From NCBI GenBank assembly GCA_002712415.1, contig PATO01000006.1, positions 52,758-57,964 on the forward strand: 5,207 bases of DNA, in the 5' to 3' direction. Made by a program: the position numbers and the translations under genes. Source of the stretch: Actinomycetota bacterium. GTDB lineage: Bacteria; Actinomycetota; Acidimicrobiia; Acidimicrobiales; UBA8592. Position 1 is the first letter of the stretch. Each line of letters begins with the position of its first letter. Below the pieces are notes generated by a model. The model worked only from the letters and a program-made list of their open reading frames with translations, searched no databases and was not told the DNA's origin. Below, piece by piece: positions 5,206 through 5,207 of this stretch.

Positions 5206-5207
5206 GA

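Overview
The window reads as an ordinary bacterial chromosome segment of moderate GC content (mid-40s percent by eye, not counted). It is densely packed with eight protein genes and one tRNA gene on both strands. No mobile element, CRISPR array, phage gene or recognisable defence cassette is visible. A deazaflavin (F420)-dependent nitroreductase-family protein, two SDR oxidoreductases, a phytanoyl-CoA-type dioxygenase, Pro/Thr-linker cell-wall enzymes and apparently leaderless ATG starts together suggest an actinobacterium (for example an Acidimicrobiia-like aquatic lineage). A Chloroflexota member cannot be excluded. This placement is inference from gene content, not from a marker gene.

Layout. 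Bases 1-308 (minus) hold the N-terminal third of an SDR oxidoreductase cut by the window edge. A 98-bp divergent gap leads to a plus-strand pair: a single-domain rhodanese (407-859) and a DnaQ-like DEDDh 3'-5' exonuclease (870-1472). The exonuclease meets a minus-strand PhyH-family dioxygenase (1469-2278) tail to tail, and both stop codons are read from one TTAA. Upstream of the dioxygenase, also on the minus strand, are a soluble-lytic-transglycosylase-like protein (2319-2846) and a VanY/M15-type D,D-carboxypeptidase lipoprotein (2887-3768). These two share a Pro/Thr-rich linker architecture and probably form a peptidoglycan-processing operon. A 17-bp gap separates the lipoprotein from a divergent plus-strand Ddn-family gene (3786-4223). 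A second, complete SDR follows (4304-5119), and a minus-strand CAU-anticodon tRNA (5133-5205) closes the window.

The most noteworthy signal is in the starts rather than the genes. Four of the five ATG-started genes at the head of a transcription unit (308-, 407+, 2278-, 3786+) have a TAnnnT hexamer followed by exactly six bases and then ATG, which is the geometry of leaderless transcription. The fifth (3768-) keeps the two most important -10 bases at the same offset. The 3768-/3786+ pair would share one overlapping -10 element read on both strands, with predicted transcript starts 18 bp apart. In contrast, the two TTG-started genes (2846-, 4304+) carry clear Shine-Dalgarno sequences. The window therefore seems to separate leaderless ATG genes from leadered TTG genes.

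The enzymes do not form one obvious pathway. The lytic transglycosylase and the carboxypeptidase plausibly cooperate in cell-wall turnover. The rhodanese and exonuclease are probably co-transcribed without an evident functional link. The SDR, PhyH and Ddn-like proteins are redox enzymes whose substrates cannot be read from sequence.
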